From NCBI GenBank assembly GCA_965153455.1, contig OZ234502.1, positions 8,835,495 through 8,899,494 on the forward strand: DNA of 64,000 nucleotides, given 5' to 3'. The first letter of the stretch is position 1. Each line of letters starts with the position of its first letter. The DNA comes from Sphagnum compactum. Lineage: Eukaryota; Bryophyta; Sphagnopsida; Sphagnales. Under the pieces are notes generated by a model. That model worked only from the letters and a program-made list of their open reading frames with translations, searched no databases and was not told the DNA's origin. The position numbers and the translations under genes were made by a program. This document shows, in pieces, positions 33,880 through 46,838 of the stretch.

Positions 33880-36154
33880 TAAAAGTGGCAATCTCTGTAA
33901 CAATCCTTCATTATCAGGTGGCCACATTTTGCATCATGGTTATAGCTGGCATTGATTGTGGTTTAGTGGGGAGTCATTCATCCCTTGTACCAGATGAAAG
34001 ATTGCTGGAATTTGCACTCTTATATGTACATTGTAACATATAATTGTGATTGAATGGCACTAACCTAAATGGTGAGCAAAGTTGGTTAAGTCAATTTTTA
34101 AAAATTCTTACTGGTGACCTAAAGTCCTGATGTAGGCCCGCCAATGATACTATGTTATTGTTTTAAAATTAATTAATTAATTAATTTTTGAAACACAATG
34201 GTAGACCCAAAACAAGAACCCATTGCCCAACTAATTGAATTTGAGTTTTTAATCTTCATTGAGTTTTTTTATGACAAAGATTACTGAAAATGACTCAATA
34301 TCTCCCTCACCTTCGATTTTATAATCACAAAATCACTTCCATTAAACTCTACTAATTGAAGGCCTTCCAAAAAATCAAGAGTGTGCTCCAATTTCTCCCC
34401 TCAAAGTTTTGACTTTTTTGATTTTTTAATGATAATATTGTTCAATATTCAATAACCCTTGCACCAAATATCTAAATATTATGAAATCACCTTAATGCAC
34501 TGATAGGTATCAAGGGCTTTGCATTAGTACCAAGTGTGTGCCAATGGGTGCTATGGTATGGGAAATTACCGGGGAAAAAAAGAAAAAAAGCAAACAAACT
34601 ACCTTCCTTACTAGATAGACTTGTGTGGCATGTGCAATTTGCCCAAGTGTGAACATGATTATATAATTGCTTCAAGTGTCAACATGACCTTAACAATAGA
34701 ACTAATTGTGAAAAATAATAATTCAAGTGACAAAAATTACTCCCAATTCAATATATCCCTACATTAGGTTTCAAAATTACAAAATCATCTTCAAAAAATC
34801 CCATTCATCAAGGGCTTTCAAACAATAGTGAGAGCTAGCCCTAATTTTCTTTAAACTTTTGGTTTTGATTTTGTTGTTGAATTCTCGATGACAAAAATTA
34901 TTCAATATTCAAAAACTCTAACATCATAAGTTTCGACATTACAAAATCACCTTCTTGCACGCTAACACATTGAGGGCTTTTCCAATGGTGCCAAGAATGC
35001 AATGAGAGGACCCATGGTTTAGGCCCATGGTTTGAGAGATCTCAGTGTGATAAACAAACAAACAACCTTATTAGACTACCTTATGTGACTAAGGTGACTA
35101 CCATGAACTAATTACCCATCTAATTTCTCCTTTCAAAACCAGATTTTTAGAATTTTGTTGAATTTTCAATGATAAAAAAATTACTCAAAATCTAACATCT
35201 CCAACATCTTTGGTCTAAAATTATGAACTAGTCTTTCCAACCATAGCAAGTGTGCGATGAGGGGCCGCTCGATTTTGGAGATCTTAACGGAACACACAAA
35301 CAAACTTACCTGGATGATAACCGGGTCATCCAAGTAAGTTATATACGCCATGTGGCCAAAGCGTCTTTGATCCTAGTTTAAGGCTTGAATAGGGTCGTAG
35401 AAGAGACCATAGGATACTTCATCCACAGATGCCAGAACTCATCCAAATTAAAAGTTTCCGAGCCCTTATAGTGTGTGCCATGTAGTGTGTTATGTTATTA
35501 TAAATTTTACGATGTTGTGTCAATTGAGAGCTTCCCAAGGAGAGATTGAGGAGTAAATGGAGATAGGTTTCTAGAACCTATTAAAATAGCAAAAAAAATA
35601 GTTTTAAAATTGCTACGAAACCAAAATCTGAATAGAAATGTGCTGACAAATTTTCAATTAAAGAAAAAAAAAAACACAAAGATTTCCCCAGCAAAAAGGG
35701 AATATGCAACCAAAATACTTTTTATTTTTGGCATTTGTGCAAAATTTCTAACCAAAGAAAAAAGGGTGGTGCTATGGTTTTCAGTCGGTTTTCATCTTGA
35801 ATAATTCAGGGTATCATAAAAAATGATATCCTTTTTGAAACCATTCTGGTTCTCATTGAGTTGAGAACTGTTCATTTGAAACCCTTATTTTATAATGTTT
35901 AGTTTTTGTGCTTATTTTGTTGTTTATTAATGAGAATAATACTTTAATTAATTATTTGATTTAATTTGCTAAGTTTTGTCGTTTGTTGAATTCTTATTAT
36001 GTGCTCCTAATGAGTTTCGTTGTTTCTTTGTTGAGTTGTGCGCTCTTAGTGAGCTTTGTTGCCTCCTGGTATGCATTGTTGGCAAGTGTTGTCGTCTCTT
36101 TACTTACTACTTGTTGTCTCTTTGTTATAAGTTGCCTTTTTGTTGTGTGCTCTT
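33880..36154. other. AT-rich intergenic DNA
   Basis: No gene recognised. Three diverged segments at about 34250-34700, 34700-35100 and 35100-35350 share words such as TTGAGTTTTTAATGACAAA, ATTACTCAA, AAAATCACCTT and AAACAAAC(A)AAC, so the block may be an old tandem triplication of about 400 bases. Borders could not be fixed. Confidence 0.4.
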
Positions 36155-36290
36155 ATGAATTTCATTGCCTCCTTGTTATGCATTTTTGATGAGTTTCATT
36201 GCCTCCTTGTTATGCATTTTTGATGAGTTTCATTGTCTCCTTGTTATGCATCACTTCCTTGTTATGAGTTTCATCCCTTCCTTATTGTGA
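36155..36290. repeat. Tandem repeat, 34-bp unit
   Basis: TTTCATTGCCTCCTTGTTAT followed by GCATTTTTGATGAG recurs with TTCATTG at 36161, 36195 and 36229, an exact period of 34. More decayed copies extend left to about 36000 (TTTCGTTGTTTC, TTTGTTGCCTCC) and right to about 36290. Confidence 0.8.
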
Positions 36291-39200
36291 TCACCTCTTT
36301 CTCATGTGTTTTCAATTTGTAATTATATACTTGTTAAACATATATATATTATGTACATGACTAGAATCCCACTTGCATAATACATTGTAACAAATTCTTT
36401 TTTTTTGTCACATCTTGTATGTGATGATGAAAAAAAAGAAAATTTTGATTTTATCTTGTAAATGCTTGTAAATGCCTCGATAGTTTTTTTATATTCATTA
36501 CATAGACTAAAAAATAAAAATAAAAACCCATAAGTTTGGTAAAATTTACATTTGTTTCTACTTTTTCCCCATGTTATGTAACATTTGTTGAAAGATGGAA
36601 TCACGTCAAAATGAAAATGTAATTTTAATTGATGGTGAAAATAAAAATTGTCTTAATGAATCAAATATTGAAGATGAAATTGTGAAAGAAACTTTTAAAC
36701 AACATAAAACATAGAAAAAATTTAGCAAAAGGAAAGGTGTAAGGGTTTAAGATTTAGGGATTAGGGTTGTTAACAAAATCATTATGAATTAAAAGGCCTT
36801 ACAATTCAAAGATGGTTATTATCGTTTGTTACAATACACAAAATATTATCAAAATCAGCTTAAAAATGCCACCTCTTATTACTTGGCACACTTTTCAAAT
36901 GATTGTGGATTATCTTTTTTTGTTGTGAATGCTTATGTTTTGAACTAGTTTAATAACCATTGGTTATTGTTTAATACATTATAGTATGCCATTACCATGT
37001 GCTTAAAATGTAAGGAAGAAATTATAAAATTAAATAGTTAATTTGATTGATAATGATTTTGGGATTGCTTTTGAATTGTATTTGTTTGCTACCAATATCA
37101 CGAGGGAGTTTGTGATGTTTTGGAATATATATATATATATATATATATAAATTATTAAAAAATCTCACAAAATGTCATGTTTGATGTTAAATAAAAACTT
37201 TTATTTAATATTTTTTTATTGGTTATGAATAAGGTGTGAACATTGTTGAAGAATATAGTAGATGATCATTATATCCCATGTTTTTGACATGTTATCATTA
37301 TTTACATCCAATGGCAAAATTTGAAGTTAGATGTGCAAATCAAATAACAAATGTAGATTCCAATTTACATGTTTAAAAAAAAACTCCAAGCACAAGTAAG
37401 TTAGCAAAAAAAAAACTTGTCAAAATTTTTTTATTGATTTTCAGACATTACAAATAGATCCCAAAGAAATCAAATGCAATTTCCAATGGTGAGGAAATCA
37501 TGAAGCCATGTTTCCTACTATTGGTTTTTGGGCCCACAAAATCCTAAGGATTTTAAAATCACAATTGAAGTTGAAAATATGTTTTTTAATAGGCATATTT
37601 ATAAACTTAAAGAAATGTTATTTACAATTAGACAATTTGTTTTTAAATGATTTTTGTGAGTGAAAATTGGCTAAATGGTCTTAGAATTGATAATAAACCA
37701 TCTTTCAATTTGGTGAAGATGATTAAGAAGGATTTATATATTGAGGAAGAGTTAAAATTTTGAAGGTTTTTTTGAATGGGATGAACTTGTGAACATATAA
37801 AATGTTGGAAGAAGAATTTATATGTTTTTCATTATTTTAATATTTTTGTAATTAAAAATAATAATTTATGTGAGAAGTGTCTTTAAAAATTGATTGGAAT
37901 GAAATATTTGAAAATGTGCACTTTGAAACCCAAGTGAAATTATCTTTTGCAATTTTTTGAAACATTGCGTGACTATGTTGAAAATAATTTGTTTCCAAAA
38001 AAAAAAAAAAAAAAGCCAGGGCAAGTGTCATAAAGTCTTCTGGTGATTGTTAGAAAAAACAAAGAACCACCCAACATTGCATTATACCACCAATAAAATG
38101 TGACCAACTACATCAATTACTTGCCTAACTCCCCCTCTCCCCCCTTCCTTCCCCCCAAATATTTTTCAAAATTGGAACTTGAGACATGTTCCAAAAATAA
38201 GAAATACATGCCTAATTCCACCGCACCTCACCGCCAAATTATTTTTCAAAAATTATCACTATTATTATTCAAAACTAACATTGATATTTTTCCTCAAACT
38301 AACAATGCCCAGAATTTTAAAAAAAAGAGTAAATCTCTAATTTAAAAATATTTCAGAACTAGAACACAGATAAAAAACGAGTTTTGGGGCTAATTCCAAT
38401 TTTGAGTCAAGTTCGATCTGAACCCTAAACCCCTTTGAATCTGTGGATGTTGCCACTTCTTCCATAACAGATGAAGTTTGCCTAGACCTTGGTACTTCAT
38501 AAGCCTTAAAACCTAACATCATCCGGAAGGATTTGAGTTTCTAGGGTTTAACACGGATTAAGTGAAATCGCACCCATCAATTCACCATCCATTGGAAACC
38601 CACTATGACTCAATTGAAGTCGAACTACAACTGAGTTACCACCTTGGTAACCTATCGTGTAACCCCTCCTATTTCCCGGCCACAGTGAACCAGCAGCACC
38701 CATCAGTGCACCATTTAAGATGGATGATAAGTGGTCAGGAAACAGTTTTCTGTTGGGTTCCAGTTCTGTAGCTAAGCATGGTGGTTGGCTCAGTTGGTAG
38801 GTTGTTAGTGTGTAGGTAGTAAAAACAGCCCTTATATATACATATATATAAACCATGTACTTAATTAGTAGTTACCTATTTTCCTACCTAACTACCTATA
38901 TATGATACCTATTTCTTACAGAATTGGTTACCAAGGTTAAACCAATTATTAACTCAGTTGAAGTTCATCCACAACTGAGTAATAACCATGACCATGGTTA
39001 ACTATGGAACAAGAATACAATGAAAATCGCTTTTTGTCCACACACCATCCATCCTTACGGTGTGTTGGTGAGTGTTGGTTGACAAAACAAACCATTTCGA
39101 CAAATGTGTAGCACCGGTTTAACATGATCTCTCAAATCAACCAACCAGGCAAGGGTTGGGTGCTGGGTTGGGTGAGTCAATTTCCTTGCGCCCATTTGCT

Positions 39201-40975
39201 TTGTCATACCTCTCACTAATGGTTTGCTTTGGATCCTTGTCTATCTGGGACATTCAAAGTTAAGTAACACACTACACTATGCGGTTCAAAGTATGGGTGC
39301 CCTAACAGAGAGTACTCTACTTACTTTGAGTACCCTAAACCCATTGCTCACCAATGGTTGTGGCAGTGACCATCCTTTACGAGTTGTCGGGCACCTTCAG
39401 AAGTTAGCTTATTACAGCAACAAATTGTTGAAGCACATGGAGGAATACCACAACCTGAACCAAAACATTTGAACCTGATTAGCCAAAAGCACAATTGTTC
39501 AAGCATTTGGGCATCAAAGTTACCCCTTAAAGAACCTCATCTTGGAGCCCTAGTTTGATCCCTGAAATCTCCTGTTTCATCCCCAATTTGAGTGTAGAGC
39601 TTGTAAAGTAAGAAAAACTGGGGTTCTATTAAATGAAATTGGGTATCAGTTCACATAGATTTGTAAGATTTATTCTCAAGAGACTTGACTAACAAGGGGT
39701 GTGTCAGTCACACTGTGGCCTTGCCATTTACATTAAAAAGTAACTTAAGGCAAAAGAAAGAATTATGGAAACTCAAATATTTCACCATGCAAAAATTATA
39801 ATCTTCAAAAAATCCTCTAAAAGAATCCGAAATCCTTCAAGATTTATTATAACTCTACACAAGTCAAAATATCATCTTTCAAAAACCCTCATATAGTAGA
39901 AGAACTAATACATAGGGGCCTATAAAAATCCCTTAAGCTACTATACTCTATGATGAATATAAACACAATATTCTTGCCTTGGTAGGCGAAGCCAATAAAG
40001 GATATGACTCACAAAAGGTCCAGAAAAGACAAATCCAAATTTGGCAAAGGAAACCAGTTTGATCCCTTGTTTTCATTTCTCCTCTACTTTTTTTCATCTC
40101 CAATTTTGGCAAAGCTGGGGACCCAATACCTCCAGTGTGGGATACTTTATGAATAACTCTATTACCATATTCCAAACCCAAGTTACATACAATAGCATTA
40201 CTCTACTAGGGAGTAATCTTAGTGCAAAAATTGTCAGCTGTTAACAGATCATGTCTGTTTCAAAACATAGCAAAATATTACTTACTATAGCGTGTTTGAA
40301 GTTTGTGTTCTATTTTTATGTCTTGACTAGCGTCTTATTGGGCCCTGCCCCCACAGGGACAGGGACTTTCGCATTGGATCCAACTTTTGGAAGTTTTACC
40401 TTATTAGAACCAGTTTCACATTAGGTGAACCGGTTTATTGGGTGAAAATGTTTAGACCGTTTAGATTGGAACCGATGGTTTTGGTGTTCAGAGTGTGGAC
40501 ACAAGTAGGTAGATGTACAACATCTTATCTATTGGCAGGGCCAGCGTGTTTGTGATGCCTCCTTGTTTGTGTTGTTCTATTGGGGCTTGACTAGTGTCTT
40601 ATTTGTGTTCTTCTATTACAGCTTGACTAGTGTCTTATTTGATTCGAGAATGCAGTTCAACAGGAACATCCTACAATTGGGCCTTCTTCTTATTTAGAAC
40701 ATGAAACAGTACTTTGGAGTTGGAAGAGGCTTCAATTGACAACTTGCAAGCAAAGGAAGTGGTTTGTAAATACCTTATGCTTTGTAAGACAACTCCATTG
40801 CCAACATTGACCATTTATGACACCTCTTTCTTTCTCTTGCACATTGATGATCCAAGCAAATTCACTAACTTAACTTATGGTGTGTGTGGCATTGTAATGT
40901 GCAACAAGCCAGACCCCTCACAAGAAGACATATAAGGTCAGGGCGAGGCAAGGCCTAGTCTCTCTCTCGCTAGGC
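36291..40975. other. Intergenic DNA, dispersed repeat copy and simple repeats
   Basis: No gene could be supported. A (TA)n tract lies at 37126-37149 and a long A run at 37998-38014. About 38590-38830 is a diverged relative of 32890-33210 and includes a tRNA A-box-like TTGGCTCAGTTGGTAGGTTG at 38785-38804. Two short frames (39224-39472, 82 codons, and 40714-40935, 73 codons, plus strand) have more balanced codon texture than their surroundings, but I do not recognise either product and see no exon partners. Confidence 0.4.
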
Positions 40976-41215
40976 CCCAAACATTAGGGGACGGTGAAGG
41001 GATAGGCCTTCCCCGGGATATGGTACCGAATGGACTAGGTAATTGGTGAGAGGATGCTGGTTATTGAAAATGGCTGAGGCACACTAGTGTAGTAAGCTCA
41101 AAAATTAGGGGCGGGTGTGAGAATAGTTTTTCCTTCGCATGTGATGCAAATGGACTAAGTAAGCGGCAAGAGGCCATTAGTTATTGAAAATAGTGGGGTC
41201 ATGAGAGTGTGGAGA
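40976..41215. repeat. Tandem duplication of about 120 bp
   Basis: AAACATTAGGGGACGGTGAAGGGATA at 40978 and AAAAATTAGGGGCGGGTGTGAGAATA at 41099 start two diverged copies. The word ATGGACTAGGTAA (40 bases or so further on) recurs 120 bases later as ATGGACTAAGTAA, and GGTTATTGAAAATGG as AGTTATTGAAAATAG. No coding function is seen. Confidence 0.75.
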
Positions 41216-42900
41216 CTAATTTTTCATCATAACCACCAGCCTCAATCTAATCGCCAGATGTAACCAGCATCCTTTACATCCATAGCATGCTCGGTAAGTG
41301 AATGTGAATGATTTTTCATCCATACACAGAATGGATGTGAATCACATTTCATCCACACACAAAAAATAAGATTTAAGTAACTTTATATGCAATATATTGA
41401 GGTGTGGATTGTGAATGTCCGTCCACTCAGGAAGAGATGTGTCAACAAATCAACCCCTAAAGCTGGTTATGGGTGTTTAACCCTATGTATACAAGGTTAG
41501 GGTTGTAATATCAATGTCAAAAGAAAAGCATAAGTATACAAGTCTATGGCATAGCCTTGAGAGTAGGGATGGAGAAAAAGCCTAAGTGGCCAATAAGCTT
41601 CTTAAAACAAAAGCCTTGAATTGTTTGTCACTTAATAAGTGTTGTAATACCACATGTTGTAAGGTTTCTTGGTTTGTAGTGTTAAACCGAGGGTTCAATT
41701 TCAAGTTCAAGTGGTCTAAACTTGAATCAACATGTTTTAGTGGAATCAACATAACAGTTGGACTGCAGAATTTGAATTGAGATCAGATCTTTCGGGAAAA
41801 AAAAAAAAAAGTTCAAGTTTTTTTTTAAGGTAAGCAAGTTGATTTTTTTGGAAAAGTTGACAAATAAGCTAAACATTACAAAGAAGGATTAATTTTAATT
41901 AATTGTAAATCTTTGTGCCTGTAAAAATTTGTTTTAAATTTTCATATTTATACAATTTCCAATCTTGGGCAGTGTGTTAATGAATACATGAAACCAGACC
42001 CAATTTTTGAACTGGGTTTGGAGGTTCTTGATTATTTTTTAATAATCAAAATCAAAATGACAATATTTAGAAATTTGAAGATCAAGGCTAAAGCTCACAT
42101 TTGGAGAATTTATCAAAAGATTTGAATTATCTTAACCAGGATTAAGGGTTCTCTGAAATGGGAAGATTTGACCAACGCTACGAAGAACCAGTGTTGGTCG
42201 GATTTGTATTCATGTATCAAAACCAAACCCAACAAGTCTACATGGAGTTAGATCTTCTTACGAACCTGATTATAGGGGTTTACATGAAGCTAGACTTAGC
42301 TTTAAAACCAACCTGCAAGTCTTAAAACCCCTTTTGCGGGGTCTAGTTCTTGAGGTGTTTTTCCAAGGGATTTTAATTCCACCCAAAATCCCTCATTTCG
42401 TTTTGGTTTTAATTGAATAATCCCCAAGAAGACTATTTTATCCTAGGGTCAATTTTGCTATTAAACAATCTTTTAAATAGTGAAATGAATTCTTATGAAA
42501 ATATGAAGCCAATGTGCTGAAAACCTTCATGATTATCACAAGCTACAATCTGAATAAGTTCGCTCCTCATATGATAACATCATAGTACATCATGAACTAA
42601 GAGTAATTTCAAATTTATAAAAATGGTTTTTTTGAAAAAATAATTGTTCATTTTGTCCATGTGAAAACTAACCCTAGGCTATGGTACTTCTAATTCTTTC
42701 CTTTTGCTTACGTATTATGATAACAAGTATACTAGTGAAACCTAAAGAAGAATTATTTCTTTTAGCTTTACTTATATTGATTCCAACAATTGGAGTGAGG
42801 GCAATTGATATGAGATAAAAATCCTTCCTTCTCATTGTTGTAAAGGCAAAGGATAAAAATCTCATGTCCTCCTTCCTCTCACCCCCTCCCTATATCAGCC
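41216..42900. other. AT-rich intergenic DNA
   Basis: No gene recognised. Short frames only. Near 42160-42300 words such as AAACCTAACCC-like ACCAAACCCAACAAGTCTAC and ACATGGAGTTAGATCTT / ACATGAAGCTAGACTTAG recur at about 60-base spacing, suggesting another worn tandem repeat. Confidence 0.4.
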
Positions 42901-44440
42901 CCACTTAAAATCTAAAGCTTCCCTGAGTAAAGTTGGTTCTCTAGTTATCTCATTTGCATAGAGTTTAGATTTTTGAAATGGAAATTTATATCTGAGGGGT
43001 GTCTAAAGATTCAAAAAACAATTGTGTGATGGGTGAATCAAAGTGATTTCCCTCCCCAATTGAAAACCTCAACACTATGCATGTCTTGGTGAAGTGCCCA
43101 AATTGTCTACACTTTTAACATTTATTTGCCAACCCAAAATAAAAGATTTGTGCAAAGACTATGGCATCAATTGGATCATTGATGTCAAGCAAGGGGATGC
43201 AAATCTTACCTAGGAGGCATTTGTGATTCTTGCCACTTCATTTTCTTGTGATAAGAGGCCCAATCAATTGCTCGATGGTTGAATGCAATGTTTGAATGTA
43301 CAACACCTCACCAATCTTGCTACTAAATGTCACGAAAGTTGCAAAGTTATGAAATTGAAAGTTTATATTTGGGAATTGTGCCTTAAAATTGAGTGAAAGA
43401 AATTGTTCAAAACCTTATTCCAATGGATTGAAATGAAGCCACCATTTTGAAAAACAAAACATAAGGCTACTCCATGCAACGTTTGAAAAACTTTCGAGTT
43501 TCCACTATTCCAACTTCATCCGAAGAGATGGTTTCAAAAAAACTTTATGTGAAAAAATTAATGATAACAAACAATGCGTGCAAATGTAATTTCAAACATG
43601 CATCCAAATTCTTGTTTTGAAGGGTGACAACCAATGCAACATTCAATAACCATGTGGTGAAGTTGAATTGCTTTGTTTTCATGGATCACAAAAATGAAAT
43701 AATTCACCAAGTCATGTTGGAGTCCCTAACTCAATTGATTGGTGATGAACTTTAAGTGTCCTTTGAGCGAGGAAAGAACCTTGGTTTGTTGCTTGAGGTC
43801 CTTTGAAAATTTAAAATTTAGCTGGCATAAACCTCAAACAACTATACCTTCAACTTTAAAAACTAGCCAAAAAAAGTAAAGGCACCTTAATCACATTCCC
43901 TTCATGAGCTGAGGGTTTGGCTATGTTGGAAAAAAAAAATTGATTAAAAAAAGGTTTGTGAAAGGCACATACATAAAACCAATTCACTTGGGGTTTGTTG
44001 AAAAGGCAAAGACAAAACTAGTAGCTACAATGACTCGCCATGGCCATTCATTGGCAAGATCTAACAACTCCATTGCCATTAAGATCAAGATTGTAAACAC
44101 TAAGGGGTTGTTGAGGAACAATTTCTTTTTGCCATTATCCATTGCACCTTATCATGACTTAAAACTATTCAAAAATAGGAATGATTTCAGCTTGGATCCA
44201 CACACCAAGAGTTTAGGTGAGTGCGACAAATGCATGTACACAATAACCTAACTTGAAGAATCTTCATTAGGTGAGTTTGAAACCAAGAAAAATCTGGTTG
44301 AATGTTTTGGAAAACTCGAAATGCCATCACCCTTCCTTTTCCTTGTCACCTTCACAATTCGATTATCTTCTGTTCCTTTAAACTTTGATTTGGAATGAGA
44401 ATCATTAGCAAGAATTGGCTCAACCACACTCTTCACAACC
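42900..44440 (-). mobile_element. Retroelement gag/ORF1 relic with a broken zinc knuckle
   Basis: On the minus strand at 43120-43079 the codons spell C-stop-K-C-RQFG-H-FTKT-C, an exact CX2CX4HX4C zinc knuckle with a stop in the second position. Just upstream the same frame gives KICIPLLDINDPIDAIVF, like the segment before the knuckle in plant LINE ORF1 (DUF4283-type) or gag proteins. Further upstream, frames around 43250-44436 are lysine-rich and broken. The relic has several stops and no enzyme domain. LINE ORF1 and LTR gag cannot be told apart from this. Confidence 0.6.
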
Positions 44441-44730
44441 TTCTAACCAAAATTATGTGCATAAAAAGTGTTGGGAATTTCAAACTTGTTGAAATGTTTT
44501 GGATGTGCTTTGCAAGCAAAAATTTTTTCAAAAAAGGTGAGGTGAGGCTAAATTGTGTGACCCTAAATTTAATAACAAATTTGAATTTGCCATGGCCAAA
44601 TTAATCACACACACACAAAAGATCCTATCCAAAATCAAGGAAAACACGTCCATTTTTCACAATTTGCCTTAAGAACCAAGAGCCTTCAAGGGCTTTTAAC
44701 ATCAAGAAAAGAGATTTTATTTTTTTTCTT

Positions 44731-45040
44731 TGTGTTCATGTCGTTGGTGACCATAATCTTTTTCATCTTGTTAATCATCTTGATGTTCTTTGTGCTCATA
44801 TTGATAATCATCTCGATCCCTTTTGTGTTGTAGGTCACCTTAGTTTTCTTTGTGTTTGTGTTGCTAATTGTCCTAATCCTCTTCATGTTAATGGTCACCT
44901 TGAATTTTTTCATTTTGCTAATTCTATTGATTCTCTTTGTCTTGTTGATCACTCTAATGTTTTTTGTGTTCATGTTGTTAGTTGTTATAATCTTTTTCAT
45001 GTTGCTTTCACCATGGTTTTTTTCGTGTTTGTGTTAATTG
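44731..45040. repeat. Short-unit repeat coding for a Lys/Asn/Ile-rich peptide
   Basis: Variants of CTTTGTGTTCATGTTGTTAA and ATCATCTTGAT repeat about every 27-33 bases. On the minus strand 45000-44686 stays open for 104 codons and reads as units of 9-11 residues of the type N-M-x-T-K-x-I-x-M-I. It sits next to the gag relic. Open frame through a repeat whose unit is a multiple of three is expected by chance, so coding is not shown. Confidence 0.6.
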
Positions 45041-46838
45041 CCTTTATCTTATTATGGTGTTTTTGTCTTGACCCTCTCCCCTCCCAAAATTGTGCACCCT
45101 AAATAATTGACCTTGTTGAATTTCAAAATCTCCACCTAATTTCTTTTTCCTTAACCCATTTAGATACACAATTGACTTCACTCAAACAAGGATTTAAAAA
45201 AACCTTCCGAAATGTATATCACCTTGTCAATTGCAATCTTAAATATAACTTTGCATTAAGATTTAATTACACTTATTTTATGCACACAATATATATAAAT
45301 TTGGTTATTTGTTTGTGATTGTGTTCAAGCCTTCTCAAATTGTGAGTCCTTCCTTTTGTTTTTGTATGATGGGAAAGCCCTTGACAAGATAGTGTGGATG
45401 TTTGTCATTTTATAACTTTCCAATCAATAGAGCAAAATCATATTGGATTTTAAATGATATTAATATACTTGGGCCAATAGCACAAGGGTCAATCAATTGA
45501 ATTGAGGTGAACATTCCTCAAAACATGAAACCAAATGAATTCACTCAATCACGATAAATTTTCAATAACATAAAATCCTCCAAAGCAATTCTTAGTGTAG
45601 TTGGAGGAATATTTATAACCTGTAAGATCTTGAAAGGCATTTCAAAAAACTAAATGCTCGCAAGAAACGTTCACAAGACCAAGCATTTCATTCCTCAAAA
45701 TGCAAAGAATGAATGTTTTGTTTTTCAAAATGCCTAATGTTGTTTTATTATTATTTTCTCATTATACCCTATGGGTATCATGTGAAGATTTGACAAGTAT
45801 CATGAGAAAGAAAAAAATCGACAAAAGGTTGTCGATTTTTTCACCATGCAAAAACACTGTTGCATTGAGGCATTACCTTACACATAACAACCGGCTAACA
45901 TGAAGTGTCCCACATAACACAAAAATGTGGGACCAAATGAATACTTTGCACCATTTGTTGTTTTGGTACTCCCTCCCCTAACCAATAAACCCTAAATCAC
46001 CATACCCTAAACCCTAAACCCTGGGTTGGCTTCCACATTGAGAAAAAGGCAAATTAGCTTTTTCAAAAGATTGAATTTGTCATTGGAAATTGAAAATTAT
46101 TAATATTTCATGTTCTATGATGGGTTTAGTAATCTACTAATATATTTTCATATTAGTGAAATTATAATTCAAACTGGCCATTAAATGGGTCACTGGTTTT
46201 TAGAACCTGTCTAAATAATATTTAAAACCTAATTTAAAAAAATGTTACCAAACTAAAATCAGCTTCCAACTTGTGACCAAAACAAATTCAATTTTTTAAT
46301 AGAAATTTTTGGGTTTTTCTTTGGTTCCCTGCAATTTTCTCATGTTGCTCCAAAAGTGGCGATGAGCCAGAAGAGGGATTTAGCCAAATCTGGCTATAAG
46401 ACAAATAAAGAAACATATATATATATATAAGAATCCTATAACATGTTGGCAAAACCACTTGAACCTATTAACTAAATATGACAGAACCTATCAACTAAAT
46501 ATGGCGATTTCAAAAGAAGAAAAACTAGGAATCTGCCCAAATCCTCTAAAAATGTTGCAATTTTTTTTTAAAAATTCTTTGAAAATTGTGGCGAGCTTTT
46601 TTGGAAATTTTCCAAAAAGTTCCCTTGACCATCTTGCTTGGGACTTTTAAAAAAAAACGAAAAAAAAGAAGCTAAATGGCGAGTTTTCGCCACAAAAAAA
46701 ATCACTGCAAGTATGTATGGAATTATACAATTTGGTGCTTGAGAGAAGAGGGAGGTAAGGAGAGAGAGAGAAGAGAGAGAGAGAGAGTTGTGTGTGTGTG
46801 TGTGTGTGTGTGTTTGTGTGTGTTTTTGTGTTTTGCAA
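45041..46838 (+). promoter_or_regulatory. Upstream region of AUG7 with telomere-type motif and GA/GT tract
   Basis: No gene is seen here. At 46004-46022 lies ACCCTAAACCCTAAACCCT, about 820 bases before the AUG7 start, with CCTAACC and AAACCCTAAA words at 45978-45996. A GA-rich tract (46741-46787) passes directly into a GT-rich tract (46788-46830) that ends 8 bases before the ATG, so it must be in the 5' UTR or at the transcription start. The role of these elements is inferred from position. Confidence 0.45.
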
